This document shows positions 13,301 to 19,897 of a stretch of 64,000 nucleotides of DNA, in pieces (within the stretch, counting starts at the first letter, position 1; the number at the start of each line of letters is the position of its first letter). This DNA comes from Allolobophora icterica (taxonomy: Eukaryota; Annelida; Clitellata; Crassiclitellata; Lumbricidae). The position numbers and the translations under genes were made by a program. The notes below the pieces were generated by a model that was not told the origin of the DNA, did not search any database, and was given only the letters and a program-made list of their open reading frames with translations. The stretch is from assembly GCA_963556255.1 (NCBI GenBank), contig OY744605.1, positions 10,305,326-10,369,325 on the forward strand. The letters are read 5' to 3'.

Positions 13301-16300
13301 CTTGAAGCCTCTCTATACGAGTCATTCAGAAGCCTCAAGGTAGAAGGAGCACACACGTTTACACAAATTTCTAGAAACTCGCTGAAACGTTATGCAGTAA
13401 ATTACATTTTACCTTTACTCCTTAGAGACGTAAATGTAAAGATAATAAATTACTTTACACGCCTCTAGAGAAAATCATTGAAGGAGTTGTCTTTTGACTG
13501 AAGTAAATACCCGGTCACAGGAAATCTACGGAAGGACATCTTTTTAAAGATAATCTGCATTTTATTGTAATCTATAACTTCAATTGATTTCAGTAATCAA
13601 TTTTCAACTGTTTGGATGAAAATCGCATATATCTGCGTCCCATTAACTTTTTAAAATTCTGCCAAAAATCACGTAACCGTGTTTTAATGACTGCAAATGA
13701 CTGTAGCCGATGACTTCATTTTCAATAGTTTTGCAATAATTCTTGCACTCAACATTGTTACATGCGCCTCGTAAAAAGCAAGAAATGACTGCGAAACTAA
13801 CGACCATGAAAATCAGACGTGAAGTCATTTATAGTCATCAGTAACAATTGCAAGATTGCTTTCGTTAACTCTCCAATGCCTTAAGCAGCAACAAAATACT
13901 TACAACAGTTGGACAAGTCGCTTCACATACCGTTACATTTGTCATTTCGTATTTATCTCACGAACTGCATGGGGTCATTAACCTACTTCAGATACATTGC
14001 CACTGGTACATTTGTCTCACCCACAATAGTTGCACAGATTAAAATACAGATTAAATACTTTTGAGGTCAGCTAACCTTAAGAAACCCTTAAGATAAAAAC
14101 AATTTAAATCTACCATAATATTATAGGCTATTGTTAACAGATCATATCTTAACCATACTTCAGCAAGAAAGCTGATATAGTTAATTGCGAATCAAACAGA
14201 GTAATTAATCAAAACAGAGTTACTAATCAAACCTCTCGAGTCATTCGAAACTAATAAACAAACTTTTATAAGAGAAAGATATTTACTAGATACTAAGAAA
14301 AAACATAGTCTTTTGTTTGTTCGTACTTGAAGACTACGCTGGATAGATAATATAACTGAGGACATAGCATCACTTGGACTAAAATTAAGGGGGACAATAG
14401 ACTTGACAAATGACCGAGGACAATGGAGATCATTTATTCGTACCCATCGCCGCCAAATGGCTGGCGTCAGGAACTGATGATGATGATGACTTGAAGACTC
14501 AACTAGATTTATCAACTATTCTTTCACCATTCCTTCAGAAATGAACGAAGTTAATACCATACCATTGAATAAAAACAGTTATTTACCATACCAAACGCAT
14601 TTAACAGTCGTTGACCATAGATTGTAATTGTAATTGTAAGTCAAACAATCACTGTAATTAAACATTTATATAGCGTCACTTCAACAGCAAACTAATCAGT
14701 GACTCATTAATGCCAGGAGTTGTCTTTCATACCTTAAGGTATCAAGCATACCATCGCTTACTTAGGGTGGCTTATTTAAGAGATTTAAATATCGGGTTAG
14801 CACGATCCGTATACACGGGTACTCTAAATCAGTGGTTCCCAAACCGTGGCCCGCGGGCCAAAAGTGGCCCGCCAATCCTTTGAATGTGGCCCGCGACAGT
14901 CACTCACAAATTTTGAAAAAAAATTAAATTACCTTGTTTTCTTGATTTTCGATTTAAGTTAAGTTAAGTTCTTTTTTTCTATTATTTTGTTTCAATCTTA
15001 GTTCACTTTTCGTCAAGCTCTATGCAGCGTATTTACACTTCCGTTCTATTATTTTGTTTCAATCTTAGTTCACTTTTCGTCAAGCTCTATGCAGCGTATT
15101 TACACTTCCGTTGAAAAAGACGTGCATGTTTTCATTCTTGATTATTGACAAGTTCATTTTAATATTTTAAATTTAAACTTTAAATAAAATATTTTAAGTT
15201 TGGGTTAAAAAGGATGAGTTCAAATTTAAGTGACAGGATGAAACGAAAACTTGAGGAAAGCTCGAACCTCTCTTGTCGGGAATTTAATGACGATTGGAAA
15301 GATAGGTATATGTTTGTTCTTGGACCTAGTGGAAAACCAACCTGTTTAGTATGCGGATTTTGTGTCTGTTCTAAAAAAAATACAACATGGAAAGACACTA
15401 CAACAGTACACATCCCGATTTGACCAATAAATATCCATTGGGCTCTGATATCAGATCGAACCTACAACCAGACATTGATAAACTAGCTTCTAATCTGCAG
15501 TCACATAAATCTCATTAAAACTGATTAATCTTCAATAAATACTTTTGAAAAATTAAAATAATAAATATTCAGAATTAAAATGAATGCATTGCTGGAACTT
15601 CTGCATTTAAAATTTAATTAACACAAATTTGAGATTTGATTTCAATTTTACCGATATTAACAATTTTTCATTTTGAAATTTAACAATGTTCAAACGATAT
15701 CTTCAATTATTGCCTTAACATTGATCTGATATGAAAGTATCTGAGTTACCCTTGCACCAAGCAGTATGCATCTTATTATACTTCCGCTGAAAAACGTGTG
15801 TTTTATCTTGCATTGTTGTAAATTGGCACTGACAATATGCCAAAAACATGTTCCATTCGATGTCAGATGTTACCAAATGCTGCGCATGGGGAAACTTACG
15901 ACGCTTCCCCAGAGACCACTATTTGCTGGCGCTCCAGCGCACGCATTCGTCCACAATGAAAGCAACTGAGGACGGCTCCTCAGATCTCTGTGGCCCGCCA
16001 TGATATTTTAAAAGTAAGACTTTGCCCTCCATCAAAAGAGCTTGGGAACCACTGCTCTAAATGGCATAGCACCAATCAAGCGGGCAGCGGTGGTAACGGA
16101 TCTCACCCAATCAATTGACTGAAAAATGAACAGGGTCGAGGCCATACGGTTGCCATTTGAAAAACGGGTACATAGGTATATATATACATAAAAATGTATA
16201 TAAATATATATTTAGGCCTATGTACATATTATATATCAGTATAATTGTATATACATAAATATATCATGTATATGACACTTATCAACGGCGTGAGTGCAAA

Positions 16301-17961
16301 GATGATCATTTAACTGAAAAATGAGCAGCGTCGATGGCATAATAGAAAAACTTATAAGTTCTTACAATTACAATTACCTTTTGAGTCAAACAGAGTTACT
16401 TTCGCCACTTTGATATCGCGACGGAGTTCGATCTGTTGGATATCTTCCGCATCAGCCAGGTCGTTGCTCTCCAGCAGATTCTTCAGCTTCTCCTCCGTCA
16501 GAACATCGGGAACTTCTCTGACAAAGACGACTTTGCCACTTTCCCCCACTGGGTCATGACCTGTATTCATCGACTCTGCCGACGACGCCCTGATGTAGAC
16601 GGGTGTTCCGTTCTCTTCGGCCATTAGACAAATCTGTTCCCAGGAATCGTCACGCTTGACTGTGCTCGCTGCCACGCTCGACTGCGTGTCTTCCTCGCCG
16701 ATGAGAATCGGTCTTGATACGGCGAAGTTTTTTCCAAGAAGAGAAATGGCACCATTCGACAGGAAATGTTCGGCAGCTGAAGAAACAGAATGCGATAAGG
16801 GTCTCCAATCTAAAACTTTATAAGGGCATTAGGAATTGACACTTTTCGAACTTCAAAACTTTTTGGTCTGCTCTGTTGCTTATCATTTTAGTTCTCAACT
16901 TATGTACGACTCACTTTTCCAAATTACTTGCCATAAGTTGTCTCATGTCTTATTGTTGTCTCATCTCTAAATATTGACCTCATTACATCACATAAGAAAT
17001 TACATCACATAAGAAATTACATCACATAAGAAATTACATCACATAAGAAATTACATCACATAAGACATTACATCACATAAGAAATTACATCACATAAGAA
17101 ATGACATCACATAAGAAATGACATCACATAAGAAATTACATCACATAAGACATTACATCACATAAGAAATTACATCACATAAGAAATTACATCACATAAG
17201 AAATTACATCATACTACAAATTAAATCACAGAAATCGAATCAAATTGGAATTAACATCACATAAAAATCACATCACATTCGAAATAAATCTCGTTAGAAA
17301 GCACATCATACTAAGAACTACATCATGTAACTAAATCACTAACTTGGGTCAGAAAACACTGTAACCAAACGAAAATGTACCATAACATAACACAACATAA
17401 CATGAATGAAAGCTTGTACAGCTCAACTTCAAGAAACAACTCACCAGCAGCGCCCCCTAACCAACCAGAGAGAACCCTCGATCAAACAGAAGAGACTTCA
17501 AGGACTTGCGAACAAGGGACAGGTGGCAGACAGATTAGCTCACTTCTAATTTTAAAAGAAGACTATTTCTTAGTTCCTCATACTAGAACAGCTCTGGCGC
17601 AGTCCAGGTCTTTTGGAATGTACTCTCTTCCTCTGTTGCTTTCCTCAAGACTTATTTCTTCTCTTGTGGCCTTGCAAACTGGGATCGCCCCTGAATGGTT
17701 CACCCTACTAGAGGCGCTTTACAACTATTTAAATACATTGCAGGGCCAACAATGGCAAAACTTAGATCAAACCCTGTTTATCCTTGAACGTCAGAAGGAT
17801 CCTGCGATTGTCTGAATCGATCTGTCTGTCTTCGATCTCTCCTCCACCTTTCGCTTTGTTCGTTACGAGAAGAAGAAGGACGCTGATCTGTGACTCATCG
17901 ATTCCTTCAACGATTAGACTTCGAGACCAACGATCTCTCGTCTCATCATTACGCTTGGTTA
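1137..17961 (-). CDS. PARP14: PARP14-like multi-RRM, KH and macro-domain gene (partial; both ends outside the defined exons)
   Basis: Eleven exons on the minus strand join with consistent GT-AG sites and phases: 17961-17773, 16776-16378, 12470-12201, 11572-11327, 10874-10614, 9749-9519, 7939-6722, 5131-4992, 3918-3688, 2878-2657 and 1373-1137. They encode about 1,214 codons: six or more RRM-like domains, a KH-like region, one macro domain and the start of a post-macro KH-like region. This order is that of PARP14-type mono-ADP-ribosyltransferases, which act in cytoplasm and nucleus and in vertebrates are linked to interferon and antiviral responses. The macro domain closely resembles the second macro domain of PARP14. 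No start codon, WWE or catalytic ART domain is in view, so enzymatic activity is inferred from family only. Orthology to vertebrate PARP14, rather than an invertebrate expansion, is not established. Confidence 0.85.
2335..2640. repeat. GATC-rich self-complementary minisatellite in intron
   Basis: About 300 bp made of GATCAGATC, ATCGATCAG and TATTGATCAG blocks in units of roughly 26 bp. Most blocks are themselves palindromic, so either strand can fold. It starts 16 bp after the donor of the second macro-domain exon. The rest of this intron (1374-2334) shows nothing recognisable. Confidence 0.85.
2657..2878 (-). CDS. PARP14: PARP14-like exon: macro domain, second half
   Basis: 222 nt, phase 0-0. 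Acceptor CTTTTTAG/ATT; donor ACTGCA/GTAAGT at 2657/2656. It contains the diagnostic SIAFPAIGAGTLKIP, the conserved second ligand loop of macro domains, then a helix (VVVKTLFEEVEAF) and the strand DIRFVIVAHN. No single start-to-stop open frame covers it, but the reading frame is open throughout. The intron after it is filled at once by a GATC-rich tandem repeat. Confidence 0.85.
3190..3560 (+). mobile_element. tRNA-derived SINE(s), two heads
   Basis: Two segments carry Pol III box pairs. The first has TAGCTGATTGG with GGGTTCGATAC (3197-3262). The second has TAGCGCATTGG with GATCGAGTCCC (3346-3400). A body follows, ending in a short TTAATTAATTAATT tail near 3560. The first head matches the heads at about 32,785 and 58,672 (minus strand), which defines a dispersed family. 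Cloverleaf pairing of the acceptor stem is not preserved, so these are not functional tRNAs. Confidence 0.6.
3688..3918 (-). CDS. PARP14: PARP14-like exon: macro domain, first half
   Basis: 231 nt, phase 0-0. Acceptor TTTCTGCAG/GTT; donor TTGCAG/GTAAAT at 3688/3687. It reads VNVIVNSASKDLVLNQGEIS and continues through AGPAIQDECKRK and LPSKFVYHGAAMEW, a macro-domain core. The usual NAAN motif is NSAS and the glycine-rich GGG loop is replaced by NQGEIS. By family knowledge such domains may bind ADP-ribose but are unlikely to hydrolyse it. Confidence 0.88.
3973..4170. mobile_element. hAT-like MITE (CAGGGGCGTAAC / TTACGCCCATG)
   Basis: A 198-bp element with short imperfect terminal inverted repeats, flanked by CAAACATC and TACACATC (6 of 8 positions equal), as expected of a decayed hAT 8-bp duplication. 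It lies in the intron between the two macro-domain halves. It resembles the larger element at 56,689-57,225. Confidence 0.6.
4250..4990. other. Intronic sequence with LINE-tail debris
   Basis: Around 4,256-4,345 an AATTGTAATTGTAAT run and flanking sequence match the dispersed LINE 3' tails of this window. A TAGATAGCGCC tail motif recurs at about 4,790. The remainder, including pyrimidine-rich 4,540-4,640, shows no supportable gene. Confidence 0.5.
4992..5131 (-). CDS. PARP14: PARP14-like exon: linker and first strand of the macro domain
   Basis: 140 nt that switch the frame from phase 1 to phase 0. Acceptor GCCTGTAG/AT; donor AAAAG/GTAACT at 4992/4991. About 30 residues of Ser/Thr/Asp-rich linker lead into GGIVVTIVTGTVESQK, the opening strands of a macro domain. 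All downstream junctions are phase 0, which separates the macro part of the gene from the phase-1 RRM part. Confidence 0.82.
5357..5523 (-). mobile_element. hAT-like MITE, CAGGGGCGTC family, copy 1
   Basis: Ends CAGGGGCGTC and GACGCCCTTG, flanked by CCTATATA and CCTATAGT (6 of 8 equal). It shares its internal sequence, in the opposite orientation, with the copies at 6,003 and 26,022. It has itself inserted into another decayed repeat (about 5,305-5,680) rich in GGGCC blocks. Confidence 0.7.
5765..5831. repeat. TGTAT and AATCT microsatellites
   Basis: TTGTA repeats run into seven or more AATCT units, the same pentamer seen at 3,160-3,187 and 9,770-9,795. It lies in the intron before the macro-domain exons. 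Confidence 0.85.
6003..6160 (+). mobile_element. hAT-like MITE, CAGGGGCGTC family, copy 2
   Basis: 158 bp from CAGGGGCGTC to GACGCCCCTG, flanked by GACTGATC and GACTCATC (7 of 8 equal, consistent with a hAT 8-bp target duplication). Its interior matches copies at 5,357 and 26,022. The rest of the intron to 6,721 shows no gene. Confidence 0.78.
6722..7939 (-). CDS. PARP14: PARP14-like large exon: RRM end and KH-like region
   Basis: 1,218 nt, phase 1-1, the longest exon. Acceptor TTGTTCCAG/TC; donor ACCA/GTAAGT at 6722/6721. It starts with the last RRM's helix 2/beta5 (LKKTLKLEGRTLKVCWHH), then a Ser/Pro/Met-rich linker of about 60 residues. About 300 residues of alternating helix and strand follow that fit the degenerate KH-like repeats of PARP14 proteins, for example FEFSLNVSDAAAASLGDELK followed by IEFIIDPVQKKITVACLDKE. 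No canonical GXXG loop is obvious, as is usual for this family. A single open frame with clean splice sites supports expression. Confidence 0.88.
8817..9515 (+). mobile_element. 5'-truncated CR1/L2-type LINE with reverse-transcriptase C-terminus
   Basis: The plus-strand frame 8,967-9,413 encodes 148 residues with the signature of the end of a CR1/L2-type ORF2: SLVRPQLEYCIQVWNPYL, then LEKVQRRATKMIGGYKNLSY, then FFSARVVDLWNGL. The homology continues upstream to about 8,880 (ASKKANSTLGMIRR) across a frameshift, so the copy is defective. A TTATG tandem tail (9,481-9,515) marks the 3' end. It lies antisense in an intron of the PARP14-like gene, and its tail touches the splice donor of exon 9,749-9,519. 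Confidence 0.9.
9519..9749 (-). CDS. PARP14: PARP14-like exon: RRM cassette
   Basis: 231 nt, phase 1-1. Acceptor TTCTTGCAG/AT; donor GATG/GTAATA at 9519/9518. It completes the preceding RRM (DYKQLKELVHAKPFRGVMIS) and opens the last recognised one (TTSIEVLGVCDLSDEILTLF to GRTFIKFEKPD). The intron begins only a few bases before the TTATG tail of an opposite-strand LINE. Confidence 0.87.
10213..10575 (-). mobile_element. LINE 3' fragment with TATATAGCGCC tail
   Basis: Read on the plus strand it opens with TTATTATTACAG and TTTTATATAGCGCCC, the reverse of the LINE tail seen repeatedly in this window. It continues through about 330 bp that look like antisense LINE 3' sequence (GAGCCTATTCCAGGTCGCTGGG resembles the Leu-Trp-Asn region antisense). 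Frames are broken, and it fills most of the intron before exon 10,874. Confidence 0.5.
10614..10874 (-). CDS. PARP14: PARP14-like exon: RRM cassette
   Basis: 261 nt, phase 1-1. Acceptor TTCTGCAG/AC; donor CCAG/GTAACA at 10614/10613. It contains the RRM end (VEKVLSHKTHVLSNVPLKLS), a Pro/Ser/Leu linker and a new RRM start (TRLLATGLPPRTKLSDLQKY) closing at KCLLEFEAAP. The cassette architecture matches its neighbours. Confidence 0.86.
11327..11572 (-). CDS. PARP14: PARP14-like exon: RRM cassette
   Basis: 246 nt, phase 1-1. Acceptor TTGTCAG/TT; donor CAAG/GTATGT at 11327/11326. It gives the end of one RRM (VFHRTLHQLDGISFSVVPL, a classic helix 2/beta5 pattern) and the first four strands of the next (CCAIEVEGLRKVHSEDLL to KAVVTFKHSQ). 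Together with the preceding exon it forms a complete RRM fold across the intron. Confidence 0.88.
12201..12470 (-). CDS. PARP14: PARP14-like exon: RRM cassette
   Basis: 270 nt, phase 1-1. Acceptor TTGCAG/CA; donor AAGG/GTATGC at 12201/12200. It completes the previous RRM (KICRRQTINFKDKVLLFSL), passes a short acidic Asn/Asp linker and opens the next RRM (DTLKVTGVKESVSDEMLRL), ending at GECIVKFQDHK. In the genome the open frame runs past the donor into intron sequence, so its low-complexity Ile/Val tail is not protein. Confidence 0.88.
12520..12640 (-). mobile_element. SINE body, GATTAGCGTCGCCCTCC family
   Basis: On the minus strand this reads TTTAACGACGCTGTGTCG, then GATGAGTAGCGACTCCCTCC, then TTTATCCAGGC and GACTGGCAC. 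These blocks occur in the same order in the plus-strand copies at 36,005-36,230 and 38,265-38,800. It is intronic. Confidence 0.7.
12795..13150. repeat. ACAATACAATACAACGTT minisatellite
   Basis: About 350 bp of degenerate units built from ACACAATACAA and CGTTAC, some with GTTAGGCCTAC inserts in a higher-order pattern. It has open frames on the plus strand only because the unit lacks stop codons. It lies in the 12,471-16,377 intron. Confidence 0.9.
13151..14180. other. Intronic stretch without recognised content
   Basis: AT-rich sequence with short open frames (for example plus 13,238-13,468) that have no recognisable motif and lack support from splice sites or codon pattern. I see nothing else in it. 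Confidence 0.5.
14325..14485 (+). mobile_element. LINE ORF2 C-terminal fragment
   Basis: The plus-strand frame reads RLRWIDNITEDIASLGL, then TIDLTNDRGQWRSFIR, ending RRQMAGVRN and a stop, followed by a TGATGATGATGATGAC tail. This is the typical end of a LINE ORF2. The same segment, more decayed, lies on the minus strand at 23,465-23,600 and 33,592-33,700, so it is one family with at least three copies here. Confidence 0.75.
14830..16054 (+). mobile_element. hAT transposon relic with perfect 8-bp target duplication
   Basis: A 1,225-bp element with termini CAGTGGTTCCCAAAC and TTGGGAACCACTG, flanked on both sides by CTCTAAAT. It holds the start of a hAT transposase (separate entry) and a 68-bp internal direct duplication (about 14,980-15,112). 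Most of the catalytic region is gone, so it is non-autonomous. It sits in the intron between exons 16,776-16,378 and 12,470-12,201. Confidence 0.93.
15214..15540 (+). pseudogene. hAT transposase N-terminal relic with BED-type zinc finger
   Basis: ATG at 15,214 opens a 69-codon frame with REFNDDWKDRYMFVLGPSG and the zinc pair CLVC (about residues 44-47), typical of BED fingers in hAT transposases. At the A8 run near 15,375 the frame is lost. The matching histidine part (HYNSTHPDL) and following residues continue in another frame to about 15,520. The frameshift and missing catalytic domain make it non-functional. Confidence 0.8.
16078..16160 (+). repeat. Dispersed repeat, AAAATGAACAGGGTCGA type
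   Basis: Matches 55,388-55,475 in order (CCCAATCAA, GGACAGCGGT-like block, TGAAAAATGAACAG, GTCGA, CCATAC). A shorter third copy lies at 16,268-16,350. The common AAATGAACAG block also occurs in the SINE at 36,085. Family not recognised; the intervening part is AT-rich TATA repeats. Confidence 0.6.
16378..16776 (-). CDS. PARP14: PARP14-like exon: end of one RRM, linker, start of the next
   Basis: 399 nt, phase 1 at both ends. The acceptor CTTCAG precedes CT GCC GAA; the donor is AAAG/GTAATT at 16378/16377. It begins with RRM helix 2 and strand 5 (AEHFLSNGAISLLGKNFAV), runs through a roughly 60-residue linker, then begins a new RRM with KVVFVREVPDVLTEEKL and closes at the beta4 segment VAKVTLFDSK. 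The linker is longer than in the other cassettes. Confidence 0.85.
16982..17215. repeat. 17-bp tandem repeat, ACATCACATAAGAAATT
   Basis: About 13 to 14 near-identical 17-bp units with single-base variants (AGACATT, AGAAATG). More degenerate sequence follows to about 17,340. It lies in the intron between the first two recognised PARP14-like exons. Confidence 0.92.
17375..17600 (-). mobile_element. LINE 3' end with TTATG tail
   Basis: On the minus strand the segment ends in ATGTTATGTTGTGTTATG. Its coding part matches the copy at 47,300-47,455, in which SSWNSLPSKIRSELIGLS (CR1/L2-type ORF2 end) can be read. Frames are interrupted, so it is a dead 5'-truncated copy. Confidence 0.6.
17773..17961 (-). 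CDS. PARP14: PARP14-like exon: RRM beta1-beta4 (first recognised exon)
   Basis: This 189-nt exon is too short to stand out as an open frame, but it reads through in one frame as a linker plus an RRM half, with strand motifs SLIVEGID and RILLTFKDKQ. The acceptor TTTCAACAG lies at 17970-17962. The donor is a weak G/GTTTGA at 17773/17772. It starts and ends in phase 1, and its last base plus CT of the next exon gives Ala, so the RRM continues seamlessly into that exon. Its opening residues (TKRNDETRDRW) look like linker from a still earlier exon, so this is not the first exon of the gene. Confidence 0.75.
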
Positions 17962-18019
17962 CTGTTGAAACAGTTCAGACACAACTTCTAAACAAAGTCC
18001 GCTTTTACAATGCACAGTC

Positions 18020-18445
18020 TGTAATGTAATACGATGCAATGTGATGCATTGCAATGTGACGTGATGTGACGCAATGAAATGTGAGACAATGTTATGTGGT
18101 GTGATGTGATGCAATGTGATTTAATATAAAGCGACATACTACATCGTAATGCAAAGTGATGTGAAGCAATGTAATGTAAGACAATGTTATGTGGTACGAT
18201 GTGATGCGATGTGATTTAATATAAAGCGATGTACTACAATGTAATGCAATGTGATGTTACGGGACGTAATGTTACGTTAAGGGATTTCATGCGATGTAAT
18301 GTGATGTAACGTAATGTGAAGGTATGTGATATAATGTGATGTGAGTTGATGTTACGTGATGTCATATGTACTCTACTGTAATGTGATGTCGTGTAATGTG
18401 TTACAATGTGATGTGATTTAATTTGGTGCGATCCGATGTTATATA
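18020..18445. repeat. GTGATGTAATGC-type degenerate tandem repeat
   Basis: More than 400 bp of ATGTGATG, GCAATGTG and ACGTAATG words with no stable unit. It ends exactly where the first Helitron begins. Confidence 0.8.
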
Positions 18446-18962
18446 TCTATATAAATAAAAGGCAAATTCTGTGTGTCTGTCTGTCTCTCTGTCTGTCTCT
18501 CTGTCTGTTTGACCGGGCTTAACTTCTACAATTTTGCACCTTTTCACTCGAAACCTTCACTGCTGTGTCGGCCTCGGCACCGGACACCCAGTGCAGGGGT
18601 TCGCGTACCCCCCTTTCACCGCTAACATGGTGAAAATGCCCCAAAACTCTACCCAACCGACCGTCCATGACGACCCAGCGCGAAGCGCTTCTATTTATGG
18701 CGCCGGTTTTCCCCAACGTCATTAATAATGCGCATTTAACGACAAGCGGTTCTATTTATGGCGCGGGTATTCCCCAACGTCATTAATAATGCGCAATAAC
18801 GACGTTGTTTACTTTCGCACAAAATTTAATTACGATCGATTCGAATTATATTCATCGTTTTACAGCAAAATTGTATGTTCAAAGACTCTGCTTTACTAAG
18901 GGCAGTGAGGGCTAGATTTCTGGCGTTTTCTTGAACCCGCCAACGCCGGCTTCTCCCTCTTG

Positions 18963-19767
18963 GACTGCGAAGCAGTCACAGGCCCGGCTCAAGACATTTG
19001 GCGGCCATAGGCAAACCGGCAAACCGGCGGCCTTAGGCAAACCGGCGGCCCTGAGCAAACCGTCCGAAATTTTTAGATTTTCGTCATGGTAATTTCAATT
19101 TCGTCCATCTTTTTTGGAATTTCATCTTGATGACCTTTTTTAGTCATTCGCCTCACAAATGAATGTCGTGACCTTTTTTTGCAATTCACGGTTAAACCTG
19201 CGCGATTTAGCCTATTACACCAGCACTATAAACCAACACTATAATAGGCCTACTTCCATCTACCGAATAATCATTAAATAATTTTTTTTAAATTGATAAT
19301 TGGCGGCCCCTAAAAATCGGCGTCCCTGGGCGGTTGCCCAGTTTGCCTAACGGACGAACCGGGCCTGAGCAGTCAGTCCACGGGACACTGCGAAGCAGTC
19401 TCCCCGACTGCGAAGCAGTCGTCGCCACAGGGCGACTGCGAAGCAGTCAGTCCACGGGAGACTGCGAAGTTGCGATGCAGTCACTCCACGCCTACACTGC
19501 GAAGCAGTCTCCCCCACAGGTCGCCTAAATTTCTTCCTTATTCGCTACACGGATTTAAACTTATACCTAAATTTGTTGCTTATTCGCTACAGGGAATGAA
19601 AAATTATAACCCCGGGCAACGCCGGGTACACACGACTGCGAAGCAGTCGTCGCCACTCGACTGCGAAGCAGTCAGTCCACGGGAGACTGCAAAGCAGTCT
19701 CCCCGTTGTGAAAGTCGTCAGAGGGCGACTGCGAAGCAGTCAGTCCACGCCTACACTGCGAAGCAGT
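18963..19767. repeat. GACTGCGAAGCAGTC mini-hairpin repeat
   Basis: Eleven copies or close variants: 18,963; 19,387; 19,406; 19,434; 19,460 (expanded); 19,496; 19,634; 19,659; 19,685 (GACTGCAAAGCAGTC); 19,727; and 19,755. Each is a six-base stem around GAA and contains GCGAAGC, a heptamer known to form an unusually stable DNA hairpin. Spacers are short and include TCCACG and GTCGCC. Confidence 0.93.
18979..19367. mobile_element. hAT-like MITE nested in Helitron A
   Basis: A 389-bp insert with termini CAGGCCCGG and CCGGGCCTG, flanked on both sides by AGCAGTCA, a perfect 8-bp duplication. The target is the right arm of a GACTGCGAAGCAGTC hairpin copy. It contains GGCAAACCGGCGGCC repeats and the internal GATGACCTTTTTTAGTCAT hairpin shared with two other hAT-like elements in the window. 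Confidence 0.9.
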
Positions 19768-19897
19768 CCCCCACAGGTCGCCTAAATTTCTTCCTTATTC
19801 GCTACACGGATTTAAACTTATACCTAAATTTGTTGCTTATTCGCTACAGGGATTGAAACTTATAACCCCGGGCAACGCCGGGTAAACCTGCTAGTAA

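Larger units (their letters stand above)
18446..19894 (+). mobile_element. Non-autonomous Helitron A
   Basis: It begins TCTATATAAATAAA and ends with the hairpin CCCGGGCAACGCCGGG, then TAAACCTG and CTAG, followed by T. These are the 5'-TC, 3' hairpin and CTRR ends of Helitrons, with insertion between A and T. The 5' part (CTGTCTGTCTGTTTGACCGGGC) is shared with Helitron B. The interior holds the mini-hairpin repeat, a nested hAT element, and an internal duplication of about 260 bp that repeats the 3' hairpin at 19,604. No Rep/helicase coding sequence is present. Confidence 0.82.

Noticed and set aside
16982..17215. CRISPR-like 17-bp repeats
   Set aside because: Head-to-tail satellite with no spacers.
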